Shown in pieces: positions 9,770-21,435 of a DNA stretch of 64,000 nucleotides. The notes beneath the pieces were generated by a model. The model was not told where the DNA came from, did no database searches, and saw only the letters and a program-made list of their open reading frames with translations. Within the stretch, counting starts at the first letter, position 1, and each line of letters begins with the position of its first letter. Origin of the DNA: Chaetoceros tenuissimus (lineage: Eukaryota > Bacillariophyta > Thalassiosirophyceae > Chaetocerotales > Chaetocerotaceae); NCBI GenBank assembly GCA_021927905.1, contig BLLK01000045.1:2666001-2730000 (forward strand), read 5' to 3'. A program made the translations under genes and the position numbers.

Positions 9770-11360
9770 ATGGAAGTCCAAGCGATTGTATCACCTGAAC
9801 AGACAGAGACATCAACAACCGTAGAGAAAGAGGATGTATCTTCAGACAAAACAAAAGATGAATTTGGAGGAGACATCGAAAAACCCGCATACTGCTTAAT
9901 AACTGGAAAATATGAGGTAGGTTCAAATATTACGTAATGGAAGGTAGAAAGTATGCTCATATGGAACTAATATCCAAATTATTACAGGATCTCAAGCTTC
10001 AGACAGAACCAAAAACTATAGTTGTTCCAATCACCACCCTTCCTGCAATTCTAGGAAGGACACAAAATACAACAGATGAACATATATTTGATCTGGGTGA
10101 TTGCAAACAGATTTCAAGAAAGCATGCAAAAATATTCTTCTCCAATCCAGATGGAGGAGACCTAGGGAGATGGAAAGAATCCGAAAAAGGAGAACATGTT
10201 GTTGACAGTGAGTGGCGCTACAGAAAATCTTCTGGTAAGAGTACAAAAAAATGGATTAAGAAAAAAGGAAGTTCACTACCAGAGAAGGGCTTTTTCGCCA
10301 TTGAATGTTTAAGTAAAAACAAGCTCTACGTGGATGGGTTGAAAGTGCTTCAAGGGGAAACTGCTGTTCTTCGTCAAGGGAGTAGAATCAAAATGTTGAC
10401 ATATACCCTTTATTTTCTTCTACCGGAAAGCGATGAGAAAAGGAAAGTCATATCAATACCTTCTGATAAAGTGAATGATTCCACAGAGCCTCCACAGAAG
10501 AAGATCAAGAAAGAAAAGGAGGATTCAAAGTTAGAAGAAGAATCGATGTCGCTTGATCAAATGATCAAAGAGTTCTTGCATGCTGTTAGTTCCGACACAT
10601 TTGAGAGACGTCATTCGATTATTTCTACTGGGATTTTACAACATGCTGTTGATGACTGCGCAAATGATGGCAAGATGCAAGCTTTGAGCATGAAAGAAGA
10701 CGGCGTTTCGAGAAGTGTCATAATGGATTGGATTGCTGCTAATTCTGTTTATTCGGAATACATAAAAGCTCTCCTTACAAAACTAGAGATGAAATCATAT
10801 CAACAGAATTTGTCTAAAGCACTGAAACACTGTGAATATGAGAGGGTACGTAATGATTGTTGACATTTTTTCACTGGCACGTAAATATCTCTCATTCCTT
10901 TATAATGATATAGATTGGAACAACTGGGCGTCATGTAAAATGGAAACTCCCAGAGAGAGACGTAGAGATACCTGATCTTGATGACGTTGAAAGTTCATCA
11001 GAAACTAAAGCTACCAATAATAGTGATAATTCAGAAAACGGGGCGATGACACAGAGTGAAGCGAAGGAAGAAATGCTTTCAGAGAAGAAAGAGGTTGAAA
11101 AGCAAGACGATGAAAAGAAGGGATCTACACCAAATGAGCAAACTACTGAAGGATTAAGTAGAGAGTTAGATGGGAAGACTGAGTGCTCACAAGAAACTGT
11201 GAAAGCATCAGCGTCTAATGAAAATTCAAATGAAGAAAAGGAAACAACAACAGAGCAAGAAGATTCTATTGTCAGAAATGATTCGAATCTAAACACAATG
11301 ACAACTACAGACGAAGAAACAAAAGAACAAAATGATCCAATGCAAGAGACAACACAATGA
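9770..11360 (+). CDS. FHA-domain protein
   Basis: Three exons: 9770-9916, 9988-10845 and 10914-11360, all phase 0 with GTAGGT/AG and GTACGT/AG introns; 483 residues. The N-terminus is acidic and Ser/Thr-rich. A forkhead-associated (phosphothreonine-binding) domain spans about residues 70-200, with LGRT, SRKHAKI, then NKLYVDG and the closing TYTLYFLLP strand; a lysine-rich insert (residues about 120-140) interrupts it. An alpha-helical middle region has no family I recognise. The C-terminal 140 residues are very acidic and Glu/Lys/Ser/Thr-rich, likely disordered. FHA proteins read kinase signals, often in the nucleus; the partner is unknown. The start is the first ATG of the frame. Confidence 0.85.
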
Positions 11361-11427
11361 TTTTTGCCTCATTAAATATCCTAAGTGTCGACATCATTAT
11401 CTACCCCTATACACACATCGAACCGTA

Positions 11428-12478
11428 TCACTCCTCTTGTTGTTTCTTGATGATATCGTTGAATGTGTCCCAATTTACAACATCGTTGTGGCTGTGGGTG
11501 AAACCAATCTTTCTCTCGGCATCAACAACTACCTTGGGTCGGAAAGCTACCACATATGTTCTTCTTTCCTTATCTTTACTACGATTTCCACTGCTACCAT
11601 GTATTACATATTCATCATGAATTGTTACTGAACCTCTCGAAGCAGGAGCTAACTTGAGTGACTGTCTTTCCTCTTCTGTGAGCTTTACTGATAGTGCATG
11701 ACCTTCGTCTCTAGATCCGCTGACTGGTTCATGCTTTATAGAAAATGTTAATAGGGTTCTTCTATTCACTAAGTATAATCATATTTCCATCAACTTACAC
11801 TTCGAACAATTTTACTCTTTTGTGATTTCGGAAGATATTGCAAGCACCCGTTTTCTTCTAGAGAATCATCCACAGCTAATGAAAAAGTACACGTATTTGT
11901 TACATCTTCACCCAGAACCTGAGGACTTGGCCAATATCCTAGATCTTGGTGAAGTGCAAAACAAGCGTCTTTGTTGAAATAGAAATGTTAGGAAGGATTA
12001 GATGGAATTAGTAAGAAATGTGAAAATAAAACATGCCTGTTTTGCCTTTACGCTTGTTCAAGAGCTGGTCATAGTCTTTTGTCATATCCAACGTAGGGTA
12101 CAACTGCCTAGCGATACATGCTGCAAGTTTTTCATAGATATTGTTTTCAAGAGATGGATAATACTTCGTTGGTAACATACAGTTTACAATGGAATAATCC
12201 TCAAAGGCTGTATCGAAGGGCTTGCTCATATCACAAAAGTCCTTCCCTGGAACTCTAATTTCGCGATTTAAGAATCTATCAAAGACAACCTCTATTTCAT
12301 GTACTTCCTCCTCCGTCAGTACATCAGGGATTGTACAGCATCCATTCTCGTGAAAGTCTTCAATTTGCTTGGGAGTAAGAATGTATTCGGTAGAGGAAAT
12401 ACGGCCGAACTTTTTTGTTGCATCACAGCTTTCCACAAGATTTTGCAACAGGAGACCTAGTATTAGTGAACCTTTCAT
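11428..12478 (-). CDS. Phytanoyl-CoA dioxygenase (PhyH) family protein
   Basis: Three exons: 12478-12037, 11968-11799 and 11733-11428; 305 residues. Fe(II)/2-oxoglutarate dioxygenase features are visible: ALHQDLGYWP supplies the metal-binding H-x-D, and IHDEYVIHGSSGN supplies the distal histidine, followed by RRTYVVAFRP (2-oxoglutarate arginine). The segment joined at exon 2/3, KIVRS-HEPVSGSRDEGHAL, matches the family. The N-terminus (MKGSLILGLLLQNLVESCDA) looks like a signal peptide. Intron 1 appears to use a GC donor (G|GCATGT); this is required by phase and by the HQD exon. The substrate is unknown. It is head-to-head with the large repeat-protein gene 298 bp away. Confidence 0.85.
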
Positions 12479-12612
12479 CTTCAATCTATGTTGTCAATTG
12501 TATAGAAAAGCAGCACACATCAATCTAAAGAAAAAAGATTTTGCAATTTATTTTTGTTTGTTTGAAAGTATACTTACTAAACTATGTTAATTTCTATTTG
12601 TAGGTACGTACG

Positions 12613-12676
12613 TACTTTGACCAAGACAAAGCAGCACCACCATCTACTTTGACCAAGACAAAGCAGACCACCATCT
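12613..12676. repeat. 32-bp promoter repeat, two copies
   Basis: A 22-bp block starting at 12613 recurs exactly at 12645, and the similarity continues through ACCACCATCT. Each copy contains TTTGACC (W-box-like) and the inverted pair CTTTG/CAAAG. It lies in the shared promoter between the PhyH gene and the FGDF repeat gene. Confidence 0.75.
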
Positions 12677-12776
12677 TTCCTTGTATTAGCTATTTCCGCA
12701 ATACAATTAGGTACACTGAAGTATTAGATAGATCACCCAAACTCTGTATCCATACATCATTGAACTCGTTTGAATA

Positions 12777-15700
12777 ATGGAGGAAAGTGAAGACTTGAGT
12801 GGAAAGGAAACCCTGGGAGAAGAGCCCATCAACATATCTGGTGGCGTTGACCTAGGACAAGAACACAAAAATCCCGAAGGAATGGATCTACCTCTTGTAA
12901 CAGAAAGGCAAATCGCTGATACTGGCGCTATTTTCAATGAAGAGATTAATGGAGAAGATGATGAGTTATCTTTTGGGTCATTCCAGAGTGAAGCTACATC
13001 TGTGACTGCATCCTCAGTCAAAGTTGCGTCCGAGATTATGGAAGAATCCAACGAACCCTTGTCAACAGAAAACCATTTATTAGCCCCTGATCCCGAAGCA
13101 AAACTTAATCCTCGAAGTGGAGAGGACGTCGATTGTGTTCAAAATGAAGACGAAATAGCCCATGTAGAAATTGTAAACGATGAGAATAATGACGATGGCA
13201 ACGATGAATTTGAAGATTTTGGAGACTTCAATGATGGGCACTCAAATTTTCAAGAGCATGACCACGCTAATATTGAGTCTAGACATGAACAAGATACGCA
13301 TATCATGGACCATACTGAATCTATACAGGTTGATCATGATTGCAAAGCGAAATCTGCTGCTATCGACAACATGGATGTTGAGGAATCACCTGGGCCTATT
13401 CAAGATTCATTTTTTGTGGAGGAAGTTGAAGCCACCATGGATGGAGAATGTAACAACTATTCTCATGGCCATATAGAACCTACGAGTAGCCATGATGTCT
13501 TTGAAGAATTTGAAGAATTTATTGAGAATGACTTCGAATCAAATATTGCTGAAAATAATGGTACTTCTTCCACAATTGACGCATGTATCACTAGTAGTGA
13601 TAACAATGACATAGATGTACATCCATCTTCTGTTCATCTTGACGTAACAGATGCTTGTGATGAACCAAACTTGGAAGAAATGAAGACAAGAAATGAAAAT
13701 GATAATAGCCAAGAACTAGATACAAGCCCAAATCTAGTCAATGACAAAAATAACGAAACCGACGAAGAAACAAATAAGAAGAAAAACTGCAACGACGCAA
13801 TCCTGTTCGACAATCTAGATGATTTTGGAGAGAGTAGTAATTTGCCGCACTTAGATGCGAAAAGTAATGAAAGTGAGGAATGTGGAAATGAAGCCAATGG
13901 ACTTTCTCTAGAAGACAATAATAATATCACAAACACCAAGCTTGACCATGTACCATATCAAGATTATAGTGAATTCAAGGATACTTCGTTACCAGGAAGT
14001 GACAAAATACAAGGGAATGACTTAGATAGCAGCATAGACTTTCATGAAAAACAAGATATCGTAATGAAAAATGAAGTGAATGATGGTTACGACAAAGTTC
14101 CAAATTTGAATGATAATAATGCGTCAATAGAATCTACAGAAACTAACAATGAAGACATCAAAAGTACAGGTAATGACGAAGAAAATAGTAGGTTTGGAGT
14201 AGAGGTAGTGCACGTAGATGATCACAACCGGTACGATATTGCTCCCGCAGCAAATGATGAAACTCTTGAAAAATTCGATGATTCGCTACCTACTAGAAAC
14301 GCTGAAGATGATAAGGATATTGCTGATGCCAAAGAAATATTAGAAGAAGAGATCATATGTAGTGATGATAATTCATTTGGTGATGCTGGCGAGTCTGATA
14401 ACACTACTTCCCGAACAAAAGATCATGACTCTGAAGACAACAGAGAGGCAATGGACTCGAATGATGAGAATCGTAGCAATGGCGATGAACCTGTCTCTAC
14501 TCAGGTGGACAATGATCATGACGACGACGACGACAATGATGATTTTGGGGACTCCGAGGCAATGGACTCGAATGATGAGAATCATAGCAATGGCGATGAA
14601 CCTGTCTCTACTCAGGTGGACAAAGATGAATATGATGGTGATGACGATGATGATTTCGGAGACTTCGAGGCAATGGACTCGAATGATGAGGGTCATAGCA
14701 ACATTGAAGCAGCAGCTGATGCTAGTACCTCTGAAAAGGAACCTATCGAAACATTTTCGGCAGCAGATGTAAATGAAGACGAAGAAGAAAATGATAATGA
14801 TGACGATGACGATGATGATTTTGGAGACTTCGAGGCAATGGACTCGAATGATGAGTGTCATAGCAACATTGAAGCAGCAGCTGATGCTAGTACCTCTGAA
14901 AAGGAACCTATTGAAACATTTTCGGCAGCAGATGTAAATGAAGACGAAGAAGAAAATGATAATGATGGTGATGACGATGATGATTTCGGAGACTTCGAGG
15001 CAATGGACTCGAATGATGAGGGTCATAGCAACATTGAAGCAGCAGCTGATGCTAGTACCTCTGAAAAGGAACCTATTGAAACATCTTCGGCAGCAGATGT
15101 AAATGAAGACGAAGAAAATGATAATGATGGTGATGACGATGATGATTTTGGAGACTTCGAGGCAATGGACTCGAATGATGAGTGTCATGGCAACATTGAA
15201 GCAGCAGCTGATGCTAGTACCTCTGAAAAGGAACCTATTGAAACATCTTCGGCAGCAGATGTAAATGAAGACGAAGAAAATGATAATGATGGTGATGACG
15301 ATGATGATTTTGGAGACTTCGAGGCAATGGACTCGAATGATGAGGGTCATAGCAACATTGAAGCAGCAGCTGATGCTTGTACCTCTGAAAAGGAACCTAT
15401 TGAAACATTTTCGGCAGCAGATGTAAATGAAGACGAAGAAGAAAATGATAATGATGGTGATGACGACGACGATGATGACGATGATGATTTCGGAGACTTC
15501 GAGGCAATGGACTCGAATGATGAGGGTCATAGCAATGGTGATGAACCCGTCTCTACTCAGGTGGATGATGACGACAACGATGATGATTTTGGAGACTTCG
15601 AGGCAATGGGCAAGTCTGAAGAAGATGGACACGTAGACGTTTTAGGAAAGGGCACAAAAAGTGTGATAGAAAGTGCTTTTGTCCAAAGTGCGTTCAACAG

Positions 15701-18700
15701 ACTCAGTAGCCTGTTTCAATCTGAAGATGTCGTTGTTCCAATACATAACACAGGATCTTCCAACACAACGTCTCAACATCTTCTAGACGTTATGGTAAGC
15801 TACAATGATATGATCTTTATTATTTCTTTATTGAAAACAGACCTCTTTTTCATTCACCTTCTCCCTTACCTTTTTTGTTTAGACTGACATTCCCGTCCAA
15901 CAAAAAGAACAATTGGCAGAGTCTACATCTCTACACTTGCATTTGTCCAAACTTTTCGATCATACTTCTACAAAAGATACTCCATCGAATGTCTTTATTG
16001 ATGATCGGGACCAGATATGGCGTTACGAGAACGAATTGAATGTAGGAGGATTTCAGATAGACCAAAAGGATGATGTCGAGAAGGCACTATATGATTTAGT
16101 CAATGTTGACCTTCCTACTCTAGCTGAAATTGCAGCTGACGAGGAGGAAGAGTTGGATCAAATCCATCAAGAAACAGTTGAGAAAGAGAAAACTATCTCA
16201 TCTTTTGAACATCAGAAAGATCTTCAAACAGATACTGCAAGTGCTGGAAAATTCAATCAAGATTTATCCACAGATACCTCACCGCTTCCAAATAATCCTA
16301 CAATTGTCGCCATTCCTAGTAGAAAGAAAGGAGAATCTCAATCATTAAATAATGGAGATATATTTTCTGCTTTTGACAATGCATTTGAATCGATAGACCA
16401 TGCTCCCCCAAATGACTTTCATGAGAGTGAAGATGAAAATAGTTTTGGTGATTTCAACTCAACCCCAGCCATCCAGGAACCTTCGTTGTCACCGCCTGTT
16501 TCCAATGGAAAGGATGATCTTTTTGGAGCATTTAGTGATCCACCAGCTGCTCCTGAAACTGAGCATGTAAATGATGCTGATGCAGAAGCCTTTGGAACTT
16601 TCAGTAGATCACCAATGCCTTCAGAAGTTCTCTCGTTGCCTAAATCTGATCTATCTATTGCTGCGCCTACTTTGGTTGCTGACATTCCAAACGACGACGA
16701 CGATGATGATGACAACTTCGCGGCATTCCATACGTCTTCAGATAACGGACAGGAATCTTTACCTACGGCAGATAATCATTTTGAAGTGCCTTTTTCCACT
16801 AATGATGCAGAGATACCGTCGATGCTTCCACCTCCTGCTATGAATGACGTTGATTTCAAATCTGACAATATTGTTGATTTTCAGAACAACAATGAAGATG
16901 GTAGTGAAGATGATGATGAGGATGGTTTTGGAGCTTTCAATGCTTTGTCGTCCGGTACAGCAGAAGTTGCAGCAGCAGAGATACCATCGATGCCTTTGAG
17001 TATGCCTCCACCTCCTGCTATGAATGACATTGAAATTGTCGATATGCAGAATGACGACGAGGATGGTAGTGAAGATAATGATGAGGATGGTTTTGGAGCT
17101 TTTAACGCTTTGTCCTCCAGTACAGCAGAAGCGGTAGTAGTAGCACCAGTAGCAGCAGAAGTAGAGATACCGTCGATGCCTCCACCTCCTGCTGTGGATG
17201 ATGTTGATGTGAAATCTGACAATATTGTTGATGTTCATAATGATTGCGATAATGAGGATGGTTTTGGAGCTTTAACGCTTTGTCTTCAGATCCAGTAGCA
17301 GCAGTAGAGATACCATCGATGCCTATGAGTATGCCTCCACCTCCTGCTATGGATGACGTTGATGTGAAATATGACAATATTGTTGATGTTCATAATGATT
17401 ACGATAATGAGGATGGTTTCGGAGCTTTCAATGCTTTGTCTTCAGATCTAGCAGCAGCAGTAGAGATACCATCGATGCCTATGAGTATGCCTCCACCTCC
17501 TGCTATGAATGACATTGAACCGAAATCTGGCAATATTGTTGATGTTCATAATGATTACGATAATGAGGATGGTTTTGGAGCTTTCAATGCTTTGTCTTCA
17601 GATCCAGTAGCAGCAGTAGAGATACCATCGATGCCTATGAGTATGCCTCCACCTCCTGCTATGAATGACATTGAACCGAAATCTGGCAATATTGGTGATC
17701 TTAAAAATGTTGAGAAGGACGATGACGAGGATGGTTTTGGTGCTTTCAACGCTTTGTCTTCGGATCCAGCAGCAGCATCAGCAGTAGAGATACCGTCGAT
17801 GCCTGCTACTATGCTTCCACCTCCAGCTATAGATGACGTTGATGCGCAATCAGACAATATTGTCGATATTCAGAATGATGACGAGGATGGTTTTGGTGCT
17901 TTCAACGCTTTGTCTTCGGATCCAGCAGCAGCATCAGCAGTAGAGATACCGTCGATGCCTGCTACTATGCTTCCACCTCCAGCTATGGATGACGTTGATG
18001 CGCAATCAGACAATATTGTCGATATTCAGAATGATGACGAGGATGGTTTTGGTGCTTTCAACGCTTTGTCTTCGGATCCAGCAGCAGCATCAGCAGTAGA
18101 GATACCGTCGATGCCTGCTACTATGCTTCCACCTCCAGCTATGGATGACGTTGATGCGCAATCAGACAATATTGTCGATATTCAGAATGATGACGAGGAT
18201 GGTTTTGGTGCTTTCAACGCTTTGTCTTCGGATCCAGCAGCAGCATCAGCAGTAGAGATACCGTCGATGCCTGCTACTATGCTTCCACCTCCAGCTATGG
18301 ATGACGTTGATGCGCAATCAGACAATATTGTCGATATTCAGAATGATGACGAGGATGGTTTTGGTGCTTTCAACGCTTTGTCTTCGGATCCACAGCAGCA
18401 TCAGCAGTAGAGATACCGTCGATGCCTGAGTATGCTTCCACCTCCAGCTATGGATGACGTTGATGTGAAATCTGACAATATTGTTGATTTTCAGAATGAC
18501 GACGAGGATGGTTTCGGAGCTTTCAATGCTTTGTCTTCAGATCTAGCAGCATCAGCAGTAGAGATACCGTCGATGCCTATGAGTATGCCTCCACCACCTA
18601 CTATGGATGATGTTGGATTGAAATCTGACAACATTGTCGACGCCGTTATTAATGATGATGAGGATGGTTTTGGAGCTTTCAATGCATTGTCTTCCGGTAC

Positions 18701-19418
18701 AGCCGAAGCTACTATAGCAACAGCAGAGATACCGTCGATACCGTCGATGCCTATGAGTATGCCTCCACCTCCAGCTGTGGATGATGTTGGATTGAAATCT
18801 GACAAAATTGTCGATGCCGTTATTAATGACGATGAGGATGGTTTTGGAGCTTTCAATGCATTGTCTTCCAGTTCTGCAGCACCACTACCAGGAGCAGCAG
18901 AGATACCGTCGATGCATGCGAGCATTCTCCCTTCTGCTGTCTTTTCTCCTACAATCAATGAGGTAAACACAAATCATTCGACGCAAGATGATAGTTTTGG
19001 AGCATTCGATTCTGTATCAAGAACAGCAGAAACTTTATTGGTTCCATCCCAAACAAACAACTTGCCAAGTCAATTCAATTTCAATAGTGGAAATATGATC
19101 AATACATTGGAAACTGAAAAGAACATGCATCCTGAGTCAAACAACTTCGATAGTGATGATGATTTTGGTGATTTTTCATGTAGTCAAGATGTTACTTCTT
19201 CGCAGAAAATAGATCCTTTTTTGGGCTTTGATAGATCTGTCCAAATGACAAGCAATACATATGCGAGTAATTCGCATACCCAATCCGAGACGAAGAATTC
19301 GAACGCTGTGACAAATGGCGATGATGATGATGATTTTGGGGATTTTTCTTCAGCAGGAATGAATATGTCATCAGGAAGTACAAATGCTATCACAGATGCA
19401 TTTTCTATATTTGATTAA
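12777..19418 (+). CDS. Giant acidic FGDF/FGAF-repeat protein (putative clathrin-adaptor accessory)
   Basis: Exon 1 is 12777-15794, a GTAAGC...TTTAG intron follows (15795-15882), and exon 2 runs from 15883. About 2,150 residues if the frame is continuous. The protein is overwhelmingly Asp/Glu/Ser/Asn. Exon 1 has eight DFGDF motifs, seven in the block D(n)DFGDFEAM. Exon 2 has about 13 E-D-G-FGAFNALSS blocks alternating with EIPSMP..MPPPPAMDDV, and three more FGDF. F-G-[PDE]-[FLM] is the consensus bound by gamma-adaptin/GGA ear domains, as in aftiphilin and gamma-synergin, so a trafficking role is inferred. A more ordinary segment (residues about 1007-1080, LHLHLSKLFDHTS, DDRDQIWRYENE) lies after the intron. 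Relative to sister repeats the frame breaks at 17271-17273 (one T missing) and at about 18392 (one base missing), and is restored at about 18427 (two missing). These are sequence/assembly errors or real lesions. Confidence 0.8.
14490..15620 (+). repeat. Coding tandem repeats of about 160 bp (DFGDFEAM array)
   Basis: Five near-identical units of roughly 156-165 bp, plus shorter degenerate flanking units, encode acidic run, DFGDFEAMDSNDE, HSNIEAAADAS, SEKEPIET, SAADVNEDEE. Length varies only in the Asp/Glu run (GAT/GAC/GAA repeats), as expected from replication slippage. Confidence 0.9.
17721..18400 (+). repeat. 156-bp coding tandem array
   Basis: The mark GATGACGAGG recurs at 17721, 17877, 18033, 18189 and 18345, an exact 156-bp (52-codon) period. 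The inner copies look identical base for base. Divergent relatives of the same unit extend from about 16900 to 18900. This indicates very recent unequal exchange, or an assembly-sensitive region. Confidence 0.93.
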
Positions 19419-19524
19419 AGCTAGACTTAATTAGTACATCGAATATATTGTATCTAAAACATTTTTTTGTACAATTTATCTTCCAAGACTTTTCTTATCA
19501 GTACTGGCTGTGGTATTCTATCCG

Positions 19525-20750
19525 TTATAAAAATACTCCTTTCATTATTTCTCTTGCATACACATCTGCAACTCCTGGCATGGACCAGTGAGCACAATCC
19601 CTACCACCCATATGTAGCCGACCCAAATAATCGAGGTTAAAGTCGAATCCCACAAGAGGTATTTTGCCGCGAAGAAGATCCACTTCTGCCCTTATGAACT
19701 CATTTGACATGCTGTCTTTGTAATCGTCACAGCCGAGTTCTATGCCTTTGATATAATTACCGTTCTCTGTTTTGAAATGAAGCTGATTTGTTCGGAAGTA
19801 GAAGAGCTGTGGCCATCCAGGATCTTCTCCCTTTTCTTTTGCATCAGCCATACAAGCTAGAAGCTCATTAAGTCGTTCAAGATTGGGCTCCCTGACGCCA
19901 CGATGCATACTCGCATTTATGACCACTTTGTCATTTGCGCTCAAAGGCACCGTCTCGAAACTCGAATTGGACTTGGACCACTCATGTACCTTTTCATTTG
20001 GAGCAAACATAGAATAAGTATCTAACGCAAATATTTCACGATTCTTGCAACTCTGAAGCCAGTCTTGTCCATCGTCATCGGTGATCATTGCATCCCATTT
20101 CTTATTCCATGAGTATATTTGTAACTTTCCTCCCTTTGGAGAAAAGAAAAGCTCTGAAGAGTTTCGTAACTTGAGTCTGGCATCATTGTATGGAGCTGGC
20201 AGTGGTTGATTTTCAATTAAAGTCCAAGCAGCAGTGTATGATTCGGGAGACTCCCACAAGTTGGAACTATGTGCATGACATGCTATGCTCATGTATATTT
20301 GTCTCATATTAGAGTCGCCTAGTGAGTTGTAGAGATTATGTAATGATTGAGTAGAGGAAAACGAGACTAAGACGAAATTTCTACCAAGACCGTCTACATT
20401 AAAGCAATGTAATGTACCATGTCATGTACTATCTGCTATGCACTGTAGTACTGTGAAAACTTACCTACAAATACAACCTTTTGTTGCTTTTCTGTTGAAA
20501 TCTTGTCCAAACCTTGCTGCAATGCCTTAGGTGCGCCACTGTTGGCGTAAAAGCGATGCGCTTCTTCAGGATGAGCTCCTTTCCCTAAATATTCTTGACA
20601 TAGGAGGGGACATGTATCATCATAGGGGAATATCAAAGGCTTGGGTTCCATCAAACTAAGCAGTCTTTTCTGAAAACCAGCATGGTAGCAAGCAACACCA
20701 ATAATGAGTGCTATGAAGGCAATGTTTTTGCTTTTGGAGCTAGAAATCAT
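19525..20750 (-). CDS. PC-esterase/TBL-like (GDSL/SGNH) type II membrane protein
   Basis: Two exons: 20750-20465 and 20318-19525; 359 residues. A single N-terminal membrane anchor (IAFIALIIGVACYHAGF, residues 8-25) suggests a Golgi type II protein. The splice joins VVFVG to DSNMRQ, rebuilding the G-D-S motif of SGNH hydrolases that is invisible in either exon alone. The C-terminus has RDCAHWSMPGVADVY, matching the D-x-x-H motif of plant TBL/PMR5 proteins and animal PC-esterases. Those are polysaccharide O-acetyltransferases or esterases, so cell-wall or secreted glycan acylation is likely here; the precise substrate is unknown. Confidence 0.8.
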
Positions 20751-21435
20751 TCTCTTCAAGTCAGCTTCAGTTTCTGATGTATTGTTGGGGTGAATTCTAT
20801 GTTGGCTACTCTATTTCATGTACTATCACATCCAGTTTTTGAATAAAGTAAAGGGATAGAGTAGTAGAGAGTAGAGTAATGTTGATGTTCTTCTTCCGTA
20901 TTAACTCCGTGACTGTGACCTTTTGGAGGATCAATGACTTGTTTTGTACTGGAAAAAGTACTTACACATTCTCCGAAAGGCATTTCCAATCAATGCACGC
21001 TGTGTCTAAAAGACATGAACGACAAAAAAATGTTCTTTTGGTATGAAAAACTTTACTGTAGGATGCTTTTATATTTCTCAAGAACAAGGGTATTCAATTG
21101 AAATGTATAGTACATTAGCCTGTCAAATATTTTGTTTAAATGAGCTAGCTAAGACCTCTATTTTTACTAAATAAGACCTCTATTTGATAATGACAAACAA
21201 GGCACAAGAATGGAAAAGGAAAATGGCTCTTCTCTAGCTTCTTAATAAGTTGTACGGACACTCTATTTGAATGAAAATCTTCTCCCAGAGGTACCAGGAA
21301 ACAGATTTTTAGACAGTCTTTTGTTGCTGCTCCTCCATGAAATCCCATCAACCTTCGAACTTCATTGTTGACTGAACTACTTCGAAACGGTTTATTAATT
21401 GTACATACTTTCATTTCATAGATAACATAGGTAAC
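20751..21435. other. Divergent promoter region, no gene seen
   Basis: 685 bp between the TBL-like gene (-) and the MYND gene (+). It holds only short ORFs and nothing recognisable. Confidence 0.5.

Noticed and set aside
14373-15632. 419-codon frame on the minus strand opposite the acidic repeats
   Set aside because: It is the mirror of GAT/GAC/GAA repeats (giving runs of Ile, Val and Phe) and its periodicity follows the plus-strand repeats; not a gene.
16759-17238. Minus-strand frames opposite the FGAF repeats
   Set aside because: Same antisense shadow effect of a repetitive coding sequence.
17721-18400. CRISPR-like array
   Set aside because: The regular 156-bp period is a continuous coding repeat without distinct short repeats and unique spacers, in a eukaryotic gene.
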